From Alphaproteobacteria bacterium (GTDB taxonomy: Bacteria; Pseudomonadota; Alphaproteobacteria; Micropepsales; Micropepsaceae), in NCBI GenBank assembly GCA_947474565.1, contig CANJIS010000004.1, positions 1 through 64,000 of the forward strand: a stretch of 64,000 nt of DNA. Reading direction: 5' to 3'. The first letter of the stretch is position 1. Each line of letters begins with the position of its first letter. The notes below the pieces were generated by a model. It saw nothing but the letters and a program-made list of their open reading frames with translations. It had not been told where the DNA came from and did no database searches. Positions 7,812 through 15,969 of the stretch are shown here, piece by piece. The position numbers and the translations under genes are program-made.

Positions 7812-8689
7812 CGCGCAAGCTGATCCGGGCCGTATTTTTTCTGTCGCTGCTCACCGGCAGCGCGTTGGCCGAAACTTTTCAGGAATGTCCGTCTTGCCCT
7901 GAGATGGTGGCCGTTTCCGCCGGGAAATTCCTGATGGGCAGTCCGGTGCGTGAACCCGGCCGCTTCGATTCAGAAGGGCCCCAGCATGCCGTGACCGTGA
8001 AAGCCTTCGCGCTCGGAAAATATGATGTCACCAGCGAACAGTTTCTCACTTTTCTGCGGGTCAGCCGCTACCAGCCTCAACCCTGCAATCCGATCCTCGG
8101 TCTTGGCTGGAAAGTGCCAGGCCGTGATCTGGCGTATGCGCCATCGCAGGATGAACCACCGCGCTGGCCTGCGGTGTGCCTCTCCTGGAAAGACGCCAAC
8201 GCGTATGTTGATTGGCTGAACGCAACGGTGAAAGTGGAACATCCGGTGTTGAACGGCCGCAGCGGGCCCTACCGTCTGCCCAGTGAATCGGAATGGGAAT
8301 ATGCTGCCCGCGCCGGCACCAACACGGCGCGCTGGTGGGGCGAAGAAATCGGCGGCAACAACGCCAACTGCAATGGCTGCGGCAGCCAATGGGACAATCG
8401 TGTTCTGGCGCCGGTGGACGCCTTCAAGCCCAACCCATTCGGACTCTTCGGCATGCTGGGCAATGCGTGGTCTTGGACGGCAGATTGCTGGCATCCCAGC
8501 TATCTGGGCAAGCCAACCGATGGCAGGGCCTGGTCAGAACCCAATTGCAAAAATCATGTGATGCGCGGCGGTGCCTGGAACAACGTCCCCATCTTCATCC
8601 GCTCGGCATCGCGCAATGGTGCGACGCTGGAATCCGAGTACGACTATTCCAGCATGACGGGCTTTCGTGTGGCCCGCGATCTTCCTTGA
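7781..8689 (+). CDS. Secreted SUMF1/FGE-fold protein
   Basis: 302 residues. The N-terminus has basic residues, then a hydrophobic helix and a signal-peptidase site (LIRAVFFLSLLTGSALA). The rest is a formylglycine-generating-enzyme fold: MVAVSAGKFLMGSPVREPG, ALGKYDVTSEQF, YRLPSESEWEYAARAG, GLFGMLGNAWSWTADCW, MRGGAWNN and GFRVARD. In true FGE the segment after RGGSW carries a catalytic cysteine (CRSA.R); here it reads NVPIFIRSASR, so sulfatase maturation is unlikely. The start is ATG 7781, inside the upstream response-regulator gene, which suggests coupling; its Shine-Dalgarno is weak. Role unknown. Confidence 0.85.
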   Translation: MSPVDRRWRLTRKLIRAVFFLSLLTGSALAETFQECPSCPEMVAVSAGKFLMGSPVREPGRFDSEGPQHAVTVKAFALGKYDVTSEQFLTFLRVSRYQPQPCNPILGLGWKVPGRDLAYAPSQDEPPRWPAVCLSWKDANAYVDWLNATVKVEHPVLNGRSGPYRLPSESEWEYAARAGTNTARWWGEEIGGNNANCNGCGSQWDNRVLAPVDAFKPNPFGLFGMLGNAWSWTADCWHPSYLGKPTDGRAWSEPNCKNHVMRGGAWNNVPIFIRSASRNGATLESEYDYSSMTGFRVARDLP

Positions 8690-8690
8690 A

Positions 8691-9371
8691 TTAGTGAAGC
8701 ACCGCTTTTGGGTCCAGGACGATGGAGATATCCATCACGGCATTGTAACGCCCGGGCGGCAACGGGATGGGTGACGCCAGCATCGCCGCATTGCGGGCGC
8801 TGATCGCCATCTCGCGAAACAGCTTGTCCGTGTTGAAGCGTTCCTGGTCGGTGATACGCACATCCGAAATCACGCCTGCCCGCGTCATCTGCAACCGCAA
8901 AGCCACCGGCATGCCGCGCGCGGAATCCGATGTCAGGTCGGGCCACCAACGGCGCAGAATTTGCGCCCGGACAAAATCGGCCAGGGCATATCCGCCGCCG
9001 CTGCCGGCGTCATACGCCGCGCCATCATTATCGGGTGCGGGCAGGGCGCTGGCGGGGGTCTGAAGCTGCGCCATTCTGGCGATGCGGGCTTCCAGTTCAT
9101 CGGGCACGGGTGATGTTGCCTGGGGCTTTACGCCAATCACACGGGGGGCAATGGCAGGCCGCGGCTTGTTTTGTTCGAGCGCTCCGCCCGCCGGACCCTT
9201 TGCTATCACCGGCATCTGGACAAGATCTACCAGCATGGCCTTCAGCGGCGGCGGCGTGGGCTTGGGGTGGACCAGCGACCAGTTCAGCCACAGCGCCAAG
9301 CCTAAGCCATGCAGCAGCAGCGAGCCGGTGAGACCCGCCCGGTTTTCCCGCCATGTTGCTGGACCCTGCAT
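8691..9371 (-). CDS. TonB/TolA-like periplasmic-spanning protein
   Basis: 226 residues: a short cytoplasmic N-terminus, one membrane anchor at about 14-32 (LTGSLLLHGLGLALWLNWSL), a proline-rich periplasmic stretch, and a C-terminal domain resembling TonB/TolA C-termini (LADFVRAQILRRWWPDL, VALRLQMTRAGVISDVRI). Such proteins transmit proton-motive force or link the envelope layers. No ExbB/ExbD/TolQR genes are next to it, so the energised partner is not visible. It converges on the SUMF1-fold gene. Confidence 0.7.
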   Translation of the reverse strand: MQGPATWRENRAGLTGSLLLHGLGLALWLNWSLVHPKPTPPPLKAMLVDLVQMPVIAKGPAGGALEQNKPRPAIAPRVIGVKPQATSPVPDELEARIARMAQLQTPASALPAPDNDGAAYDAGSGGGYALADFVRAQILRRWWPDLTSDSARGMPVALRLQMTRAGVISDVRITDQERFNTDKLFREMAISARNAAMLASPIPLPPGRYNAVMDISIVLDPKAVLH

Positions 9372-9404
9372 GACGCCAGCTTACAGGAGGATGGCGCGGC
9401 AGAC

Positions 9405-9977
9405 CTAGGGGATGGCGCGCTCAATGCGGCGGTCAGGAACCAGCCACATCGCCGCCGCCACGGCGTAAAATCCCACGGACAGCAGCGGCATGACCGGGGC
9501 CGATGCGATGCCCGCCACATACAGCGCCAGCGACGCCCAGCCTTTGGCGTCATTGCCGATCGCCCGCGCCAGCAGAGAGTCCGCTCCGTTATGGGCGATC
9601 AGCACGCGTACCAGGATGGTGTAGGAGAGGGCGCTCATCAGAAGCGCGCCGCCATAAGCGGCCACGGGCAGGGGTGCGAAATGGCTTTCCCCCATCCAGG
9701 CCGAGGTGAAAGGTATCAGTGACAACCAGAACAGCAAATGCAGGTTGCTCCACAAAACCGCGCCGTTGACGCTTTTCACCGCCTGGAACAGGTGATGGTG
9801 GTTGTTCCAGTAAATACCGGCGTAAACAAAACTCAGGACATAGATGCCGATATGCGGCGCCACCTGCGCCAGCGCGGACAGGCTGTCGCCTTCCGGCAAC
9901 TTCAGTTCCAGCACCATCACCGTGATGATGATGGCGATCACCCCATCACTGAAGGCTTCCAACCGACCCTTGCCCAT
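9405..9977 (-). CDS. TMEM175-family (DUF1211) potassium channel-like protein
   Basis: 190 residues with about six hydrophobic helices. The first helix carries the family signature RLEAFSDGVIAIIITVMVLEL; the FSD motif lines the pore in bacterial TMEM175 channels. The following helices contain YWNNHHHLF and LLFWLSLIPFTSAWM, also typical. It most likely forms a tetrameric potassium leak channel. It has no evident operon partners. Confidence 0.85.
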   Translation of the reverse strand: MGKGRLEAFSDGVIAIIITVMVLELKLPEGDSLSALAQVAPHIGIYVLSFVYAGIYWNNHHHLFQAVKSVNGAVLWSNLHLLFWLSLIPFTSAWMGESHFAPLPVAAYGGALLMSALSYTILVRVLIAHNGADSLLARAIGNDAKGWASLALYVAGIASAPVMPLLSVGFYAVAAAMWLVPDRRIERAIP

Positions 9978-10024
9978 ATGTCCCCCAACTTGCGATGCGA
10001 AGGGTAGCGGAGTAGGAGAGTTAT

Positions 10025-10636
10025 ATGAAGATTCACCTGCATAAAGGCGACCTGCCCGACGGCCTGAATCTGGGGTCTTTGGTGGCTATCGACACCGAAA
10101 CCCTGGGCCTCAACCCCAACCGGGACCGGCTATGCCTGGCGCAATTGTCGGCCGGTGACGGCGTCTGCCATGCGGTACAATTCGCCGCTGGTCAGTATGC
10201 GGCGCCCAATCTCAAAAGGCTGTTGACCGACGCGGCGGTGACCAAGCTGTTTCATTTCGCACGGTTCGACGTTGCCGTGTTCCGGCATTATCTGGGCGTG
10301 GACTGCAAGCCCATCTATTGCACCAAGATCGCGTCCAAGCTGGTGCGCACCTATACCGACCGGCATGGCCTGAAAGATCTGGTGCGCGAGCTTCTGGGCG
10401 TCGAACTGAGCAAGGAGCAACAAAGCTCCGACTGGGGCGCCTCCGATCTCAGCGAAAAACAGCTTGCCTATGCCGCCAATGACGTCGCCTATCTGCACCA
10501 GTTGAAGACCGTGCTGGACGGCATGCTGGCGCGTGAAAGCCGCACGCATCTGGCCAAGGCTTGTTTCGACTTCCTGCCCACCCGCGCTGAGCTGGATCTC
10601 AAGGGTTGGGAAGAGACCGACATTTTCGCTCACTAG
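10025..10636 (+). CDS. rnd: Ribonuclease D-type 3'-5' exonuclease
   Basis: 203 residues comprising only the DEDDy exonuclease domain: VAIDTETLGLNPNRDRL (Exo I, DxE), HFARFDVAVFRHYLG (Exo II) and YAANDVAYLHQL (Exo III, Y-x3-D). It lacks the C-terminal HRDC domains of E. coli RNase D, as in the short alphaproteobacterial form. A Shine-Dalgarno (AGGAGAG) precedes the ATG. It should trim tRNA or other RNA 3' ends. A 7-bp hairpin follows its stop codon. Confidence 0.85.
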   Translation: MKIHLHKGDLPDGLNLGSLVAIDTETLGLNPNRDRLCLAQLSAGDGVCHAVQFAAGQYAAPNLKRLLTDAAVTKLFHFARFDVAVFRHYLGVDCKPIYCTKIASKLVRTYTDRHGLKDLVRELLGVELSKEQQSSDWGASDLSEKQLAYAANDVAYLHQLKTVLDGMLARESRTHLAKACFDFLPTRAELDLKGWEETDIFAH

Positions 10637-10653
10637 AGCGGCGTTCGCCGCTC
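10636..10653 (+). terminator. Weak hairpin after RNase D gene
   Basis: A 7-bp stem GAGCGGC/GCCGCTC with a GTTC loop lies at the end of rnd. There is no T-run, so intrinsic termination is doubtful. Confidence 0.3.
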
Positions 10654-10722
10654 ACCCTGTACACATTACATTTAGGACGTTTCCACCCGCCGCCTTGCAC
10701 CTCAGGCTGGCTTGGGCCAAAA

Positions 10723-10738
10723 TTGGCACGAATTTCGC
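10723..10738 (+). promoter_or_regulatory. Sigma-54-like promoter upstream of the kdsD-lpt-rpoN operon
   Basis: TTGGCACGAATTTCGC has the -24/-12 layout: GG and GC separated by exactly 10 bases and TTGGCACG matching the -24 consensus fully; the -12 has TCGC instead of TTGC. It lies about 67 bases before kdsD. A second GG-N10-GC match overlaps 10750-10763 but is otherwise poorer. Confidence 0.4.
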
Positions 10739-10804
10739 GTGGATTGCCCGGCACGGGCCGGGCAGCTAGCGTCGGAAATAATTTTCTCGAACAGAATCAA
10801 GGCA

Positions 10805-11821
10805 ATGGCCCCAGGTAAAGCATTCCTCCAACCGGTAAAGCCGGGCGCGGCGCGCGACGGTGATTTGGGCGCGGCTGACCGGGTTCTCACATACGCGGCG
10901 GATGCCTTGGGCGCGCTGGCTTCGGCGCTGGACGGCGAATTCGTCCGCGCCATCGACGTGATGCTGGCTGCTGAAGGGCGTGTCATCGTCAGCGGCATGG
11001 GCAAGTCAGGCCATATCGGCAAGAAACTCGCCGCTACGCTTTCCTCCACCGGCACGCCGGCCTATTTCGTCCATCCCGCCGAAGCCAGCCATGGCGATCT
11101 GGGCGCCATCACCCGCCAGGATGTGGTGGTGATGCTGTCCTGGAACGGCGAGACCGCCGAACTGGCCAACCTGATCACCTATGCCAAGCGGTTCCGCATT
11201 CGGTTGATCGGCATCGCCAGCAATCCGCAATCCACCCTGATACAAGCGGCTGACGTCAAGCTGCTGCTGCCGCGTGCGCCGGAAGCCTGCCCCAACGGCC
11301 TGGCGCCTACCACCTCCACCACCATGATGCTTGCCCTGGGTGATGCACTGGCGGTGGCGCTGATGGAGCGCAGAGGCTTCTCTCCGGACCAATATCGTGA
11401 CCTGCACCCCGGCGGTTCACTGGGCCGCGCCCTGATCCGGGTGGCCGACCTGATGCACCGCGATGGAGAAATTCCGCTGGCGTCTGAAAACGCCACCATG
11501 CGCGAAGTGCTGATCGTGATGGCGGAACGGCGCTTTGGTTGTGTCGGCCTCACCGATGCAAAGGGCGGTCTTGCCGGCATCATCACCGATGGCGACTTGT
11601 CGCGTCACATCGATGGCGCTGATTTTCTCAATCACAAAGCGTCCGATGTGATGACCCGCAATCCCAAGATTGCCGCACCCGGCCAGTTGGCGGTCGAAGC
11701 GCTGGCCTTCATGAACGAAAACAAGATCACCCGGCTGTTCGTACTGGAAGCCGGCGACACTAGCGCCACGCCGGTGGGCATTCTGCATATCCATGACTGC
11801 CTGCGGGCCGGCTTGGGATGA
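10805..11821 (+). CDS. kdsD: D-arabinose 5-phosphate isomerase (KpsF/GutQ family)
   Basis: 338 residues: an N-terminal SIS sugar-isomerase domain (GRVIVSGMGKSGHIGKKLAATLSSTGTPA, HPAEASHGDLG, LSWNGETAEL, PTTSTTMMLALGDALA) and two C-terminal CBS domains (MTRNPKIAAPGQLAVEAL). It converts ribulose 5-phosphate to arabinose 5-phosphate, the first step of Kdo synthesis for LPS. The ATG at 10805 is preferred because an upstream in-frame ATG adds 31 residues outside the fold. It heads the lptC-lptA-lptB-rpoN operon and overlaps lptC by 4 bases. Confidence 0.92.
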   Translation: MAPGKAFLQPVKPGAARDGDLGAADRVLTYAADALGALASALDGEFVRAIDVMLAAEGRVIVSGMGKSGHIGKKLAATLSSTGTPAYFVHPAEASHGDLGAITRQDVVVMLSWNGETAELANLITYAKRFRIRLIGIASNPQSTLIQAADVKLLLPRAPEACPNGLAPTTSTTMMLALGDALAVALMERRGFSPDQYRDLHPGGSLGRALIRVADLMHRDGEIPLASENATMREVLIVMAERRFGCVGLTDAKGGLAGIITDGDLSRHIDGADFLNHKASDVMTRNPKIAAPGQLAVEALAFMNENKITRLFVLEAGDTSATPVGILHIHDCLRAGLG

Positions 11822-12477
11822 GTCCCAAAAACCCACACCTTCTGACTCCCGAGCGCCATGACTGGCCATCGCGCGCCCGCTCCACCGCCATGGATGCACT
11901 GCGCTATACCCAGTTCGTCGGCATCATGAAGCGCGCCTTGCCGGTTGCGGCCTTCGCGGTGATTTCAGCGGTGGTGGCTTACTTTTTCGTCGCCCGCCAG
12001 CCCAGCCGCGGCAATCTGGGTTATGAGCGGCTGGGGCATATCGAAAATGACCTCGCGATGGTCAAGCCTCGCCTCACTGGCCAGGACAGCAAGGGCAATC
12101 CCTTTGTCATCACTGCCGAAGCGGCGGTACAGGACGCAAAAAATCTCAAGCGCGCGCGCCTTACCAAGGTTGAGGCCGATATCACGCAGGGTGACGGCTG
12201 GATCAATGCCGACGCCGCCGCCGGGCTGGCCGACATGGATGCCGGCATGCTGCAACTGGATGGCGGCATCAATATCTTCTCCGACACCGGCTATGAGCTG
12301 CACACCAAAAGCGCCTTTGTCGATCTCAAGAAAGGCGTGATGCATGGCCATGACAGGGTCACCGGACAGGGTCCGATGGGCGAACTCCAGGCCGACCAGT
12401 TCCATTATGACCGCGACACCAAACTTCTCACCCTCAGCGGCAATGTCCACATGACAATTCTGGCAGGCAAGACATGA
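11818..12477 (+). CDS. lptC: LPS export protein LptC
   Basis: 219 residues: one inner-membrane helix at about 39-59 (ALPVAAFAVISAVVAYFFVA) and a periplasmic beta-jellyroll domain (LTGQDSKGNPFVITAEAA, ADQFHYDRDTKLLTLSGNVHMTI). It links the LptB2FG extractor to the LptA bridge. ATGA overlaps on both sides (kdsD stop, lptA start) show tight operon coupling. Length and context match alphaproteobacterial LptC. Confidence 0.9.
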   Translation: MSPKNPHLLTPERHDWPSRARSTAMDALRYTQFVGIMKRALPVAAFAVISAVVAYFFVARQPSRGNLGYERLGHIENDLAMVKPRLTGQDSKGNPFVITAEAAVQDAKNLKRARLTKVEADITQGDGWINADAAAGLADMDAGMLQLDGGINIFSDTGYELHTKSAFVDLKKGVMHGHDRVTGQGPMGELQADQFHYDRDTKLLTLSGNVHMTILAGKT

Positions 12478-12989
12478 GAAAGAGGCTCTTTCTCGCCGCG
12501 CTGATCGCCGCCGCGGCTTGGGCACCTGGTGCGGACGCGCAGACCAGATCGGCGCTGCTGGGTGAGCGCAACACCAGCCAGCCCATCAACATCGCCGCCG
12601 ACAAGGTGACGGCTGATCTGAACGCAAAATCCATCACCTACACCGGCAATGTGGTCGTCACCCAGGGCGAAATCCGCATGCATGCGAACGCCATGAAGGT
12701 GAACACCGACAACGGCAAGGCCAAAACCATCCAGGCCGATGGCAAGGTGGTGGTGGATTCACCCGCCACCGGCACCGTCACGGGTGACAATGGCGTTTAT
12801 GACGTCAATCAGAAGACGGTTTTGATGTCGGGCAAAGTTGTGCTCACGCGCGGCAAGGACGTGATGCGCGGCACCAAGCTCACGGTCAACCTGGTCAGCG
12901 GGCAGGCGGTTCTGGGTGCATCCGCCAGCACGAACGGCGCGGCGCCGGGCCGCGTTCAGGGCGTGTTTACGCCCAGCGGCGGCAATTAG
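12474..12989 (+). CDS. lptA: LPS periplasmic bridge protein LptA
   Basis: 171 residues with a Sec signal peptide (LFLAALIAAAAWAPGADA) and an OstA-like beta-jellyroll: PINIAADKVTADLNAKSITYTGNVVVTQGEIRMHA, then a second repeat (NGVYDVNQKTVLMSGKVVLTRG). It ferries LPS across the periplasm. It overlaps lptC by 4 bases and is followed after 34 bases by lptB. Confidence 0.92.
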   Translation: MRKRLFLAALIAAAAWAPGADAQTRSALLGERNTSQPINIAADKVTADLNAKSITYTGNVVVTQGEIRMHANAMKVNTDNGKAKTIQADGKVVVDSPATGTVTGDNGVYDVNQKTVLMSGKVVLTRGKDVMRGTKLTVNLVSGQAVLGASASTNGAAPGRVQGVFTPSGGN

Positions 12990-13023
12990 TGGTTCCTTAA
13001 GCACGAACAGGCATGATTTTCGC

Positions 13024-13809
13024 ATGAGCTTAGAGGGCGGTTCCAACAGGTCTGAAAATGCAGGCGACCTCCATGTTGTGGAGGGCGGCCGCGGTCTTGT
13101 GGTCACGCGCATCGGCAAAAGCTTCAAGCAGCGTCCGGTGGTGCGTTCCGTCAGCCTGTCGGTGAAGCGCGGTGAAGTGGTGGGCCTGCTCGGTCCCAAC
13201 GGCGCGGGCAAGACAACCTGCTTCTACATGATCTCCGGCCTCATCCCGACGGACACCGGCAGCATTGAAGTGGACGGCCACGATGTCACGTCTTTGCCCA
13301 TGTATCGCCGCGCCCGCATGGGCATCGGGTACCTGCCGCAGGAAGCCTCGATCTTTCGCGGCCTCACCGCCGAACAGAATATCCGCGCCACCGCCGAACT
13401 GATCGAACCCGATCCCAAACGGCTGGAAGCGGCGGTGGAAGCCCTGCTGGCGGAATTCGGCATCACCCATATCCGAAATACGCCTGCCATCGCCCTGTCG
13501 GGCGGCGAACGCCGCCGCGTGGAAATTGCCCGCGCCCTGGCGACGCATCCGTCTTACATCCTGCTCGATGAGCCGCTGGCCGGCATTGATCCCATCGCGG
13601 TGGGCGAAATCCGCGATCTCGTCAGACATCTCAAGGATCGCGGCATCGGTGTTCTGATCACCGATCATAATGTCCGCGACGCGCTGGACGTCATCGACCG
13701 CGCTTATATCCTGCATGATGGAAAAGTGCTGATGGAAGGCACGCCGTCCGAAATCGTTGCCGACCGCGATGTCCGCCGTGTTTATCTGGGCGAAAAGTTC
13801 TCGCTCTAG
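13024..13809 (+). CDS. lptB: LPS export ABC transporter ATPase LptB
   Basis: 261 residues of a single ABC ATPase domain: Walker A GLLGPNGAGKTT, Q-loop YLPQEASIFRG, signature ALSGGERRRVEIARAL, Walker B YILLDEPLAGIDP and switch His in TDHNV. The YLPQE and SGGERRR sequences are those of LptB. The first 20 residues before GLVVTRI are an extension often seen in alphaproteobacteria. It powers LPS extraction with LptF and LptG, which are not in the window. Confidence 0.93.
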   Translation: MSLEGGSNRSENAGDLHVVEGGRGLVVTRIGKSFKQRPVVRSVSLSVKRGEVVGLLGPNGAGKTTCFYMISGLIPTDTGSIEVDGHDVTSLPMYRRARMGIGYLPQEASIFRGLTAEQNIRATAELIEPDPKRLEAAVEALLAEFGITHIRNTPAIALSGGERRRVEIARALATHPSYILLDEPLAGIDPIAVGEIRDLVRHLKDRGIGVLITDHNVRDALDVIDRAYILHDGKVLMEGTPSEIVADRDVRRVYLGEKFSL

Positions 13810-13820
13810 GATGATCTGAC

Positions 13821-15347
13821 ATGGCAGGCGTGGGGCAAAGATTAGAAATTCGGCAGGGCCAGTCTCTGGTCATGACGCCGCAATTGCAGCAAGCTATCAA
13901 GCTGCTGCAGCTTTCGAACGTCGAACTTGCCGAATATTGCGAAACCGAGCTGGAAAAAAATCCGCTGCTGGAGCGCGACGACGCCGCTCCGCGCGATGGT
14001 GAGCGCGAAGCCCCCGCCGCGGAGGCCGCTTCCGAGCGCGCTGATGAATCGCTGTCTCGTGACGATTTTTCCAAAGTCTCCGACATGGACGAAGCCGCCC
14101 ATGACAATATGTATGACGGCAGCGCCGAAAACGGCCCCGCTGCCGCCGCCTCCATGTCGCCGTCTGGCGGCAGCCTGACCGACTGGACCACGGTCAAGTC
14201 GGGCGGAAGTTTCGACGGCGATGAGGATGGCTTTGAATCCTCACTGGCCGAAAGCACCAACCTCAAGGATCATCTGGAATCTCAGCTCACGATTGCGGCG
14301 CTGAACGGTGACGATCGCCTGATCTGCCTCAGCATCATCGATGCGATTGACGATGCCGGCTATTTCCGCGGCGACGTGAAAGACATTGCCGACCGCCTGG
14401 GCACCGAATGGGAAGACGTCGAAGCGGTTCTGGGCGTGGTTCAGGGCTTTGATCCCGTTGGCGTTGGCGCCCGCGACCTGGCGGAATGCCTTTCCTTCCA
14501 GCTCAAGGCCCGCGACCGGCTGGATCCGGCCATGCAGGCCTTGCTGACGCGGATTGATCTGCTTGCCCGCCGCGATATGGCGCAGCTGACCCAGCTTTGC
14601 GGCGTGGACGCCGAAGACATCGCCGACATGATCGCGGAAATCCGCACCCTCAATCCCAAGCCGGGCCTGGCCTTCGGCAGCGAGCCGGTGACGCCCGTGG
14701 TGCCCGATGTTTTTGTTCGCGTCGGCCCTGACGGGACATGGCTGATAGAATTGAACTCCGACACGCTGCCGCCTCTTTTGGTGAACAACCAGTACTACGC
14801 CAAAGTCAACAAGGGCGCGCGCGACAAGGATTCCAAAAATTACCTCGCCGATTGTCTCAACACCGCCAACTGGCTGTTGAAGAGCCTGGATCAGCGCGCT
14901 CGCACCATCCTGAAAGTGGCCAGCGAAATTGTACGCCAGCAGGACAACTTCCTGACCCACGGCGTGCGCCATCTGCGCCCGCTCAATCTGCGCACCATCG
15001 CCGATGCCATCCAGATGCATGAATCGACGGTGAGCCGGGTGACGTCCAACAAGTACATCGCCACCCCGCGCGGCATCTTCGAATTGAAATATTTCTTCAC
15101 CGCTTCGATTCAGGCGGTGAATGGCGCCGAATCGCACAGCGCCGAAGCGGTGCGTGATCGCATTCGCGAAATGATTGAGAAGGAAGAGGGCGTTGAAATC
15201 CTCTCCGACGACCGCATCGTCTCGCTGCTGACGGCAGACGGCGTGAACATCGCGCGCCGCACCGTGGCGAAATATCGGGAAGCCATGCGCATTCCGTCTT
15301 CGGTGGAACGCCGCAGACTCAAGGGCGGCGAAGCCGCGTACCGGTGA
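13821..15347 (+). CDS. rpoN: RNA polymerase sigma-54 factor
   Basis: 508 residues. Region I begins at the N-terminus with LVMTPQLQQAIKLLQLSN and a glutamine/leucine-rich activator-contact region. An acidic linker follows (about 50-140), then the core-binding region and the DNA-binding region ending in the RpoN box ARRTVAKYREAM. It starts 11 bases after lptB and is probably on the same transcript, the classical alphaproteobacterial arrangement. A sigma-54-like promoter lies at the head of this operon. Confidence 0.95.
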   Translation: MAGVGQRLEIRQGQSLVMTPQLQQAIKLLQLSNVELAEYCETELEKNPLLERDDAAPRDGEREAPAAEAASERADESLSRDDFSKVSDMDEAAHDNMYDGSAENGPAAAASMSPSGGSLTDWTTVKSGGSFDGDEDGFESSLAESTNLKDHLESQLTIAALNGDDRLICLSIIDAIDDAGYFRGDVKDIADRLGTEWEDVEAVLGVVQGFDPVGVGARDLAECLSFQLKARDRLDPAMQALLTRIDLLARRDMAQLTQLCGVDAEDIADMIAEIRTLNPKPGLAFGSEPVTPVVPDVFVRVGPDGTWLIELNSDTLPPLLVNNQYYAKVNKGARDKDSKNYLADCLNTANWLLKSLDQRARTILKVASEIVRQQDNFLTHGVRHLRPLNLRTIADAIQMHESTVSRVTSNKYIATPRGIFELKYFFTASIQAVNGAESHSAEAVRDRIREMIEKEEGVEILSDDRIVSLLTADGVNIARRTVAKYREAMRIPSSVERRRLKGGEAAYR

Positions 15348-15378
15348 AAAAGCAAGGTTGCCGCGAAATCTTCCTGCG

Positions 15379-15407
15379 TTGACTTTCAGGACCTGGGAGC
15401 CTATTGA
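15379..15407 (+). promoter_or_regulatory. Possible sigma-70 promoter for ptsN
   Basis: TTGACT at 15379-15384 and TATTGA at 15402-15407 are separated by 17 bases in the 146-base rpoN-ptsN gap. This gap holds no hpf/raiA gene, which often sits here. Confidence 0.4.
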
Positions 15408-15493
15408 ACCGGCCGCTTTGGACAGCCCCCGCGCTATCGGGGAACCAGGTGAACATTGTCGGGTGCGTTGGCCTGGCCTTCGATGGATACGCG

Positions 15494-15961
15494 ATGAATA
15501 TTTCCGATCTGCTCGCGCCCGAGGCCGTGATCCCGGCGCTGAAGGTCCAGAACAAGAAATTGTTGTTGCAGGAGCTCGCGGCGCGCGCGGCACTGCAGAC
15601 GGGCCTGCCGGAAAAGCGCATTTTCGAAACACTGATTGAGCGTGAACGTCTGGGCACCACCGGCGTGGGGCAGGGGCTTGCCATTCCGCATGGCCGGATG
15701 GCGGAAGTCCCCCGCATCACCGGCGTCTTCGCGCGCCTTGAGGGCGGCCTGGATTACGAAGCGGTAGACGGCCAGCCGATTGATCTGGTGTTCATGCTGC
15801 TGGCTCCGGAAAATGCCGGCGCCGATCATCTCAAAGCGCTGGCGCGGGTGTCGCGCCTGCTGCGCAATCAGCAAATTTGCGACAAGCTGCGCGCCGCATC
15901 CAGCGCGGAAGCGATCTACGCCATTCTCACCGACCGCGGCTCATCTTCCCAGGCCGCTTAG
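15494..15961 (+). CDS. ptsN: PTS IIA-like nitrogen regulatory protein (EIIA-Ntr)
   Basis: 155 residues. The phosphoacceptor is His66 in GQGLAIPHGRM; other family motifs are LLQELAARAALQTGLPE and DLVFMLLAPENAGADHLKALA. It is the end of the nitrogen PTS (EI-Ntr, NPr), controlling potassium transport and stress responses through protein contacts. The ATG at 15494 gives the standard length; an upstream ATG would add 30 unrelated residues. It follows rpoN as in most proteobacteria, but without the usual intervening hpf. Confidence 0.93.
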   Translation: MNISDLLAPEAVIPALKVQNKKLLLQELAARAALQTGLPEKRIFETLIERERLGTTGVGQGLAIPHGRMAEVPRITGVFARLEGGLDYEAVDGQPIDLVFMLLAPENAGADHLKALARVSRLLRNQQICDKLRAASSAEAIYAILTDRGSSSQAA

Positions 15962-15969
15962 ACCACGCC

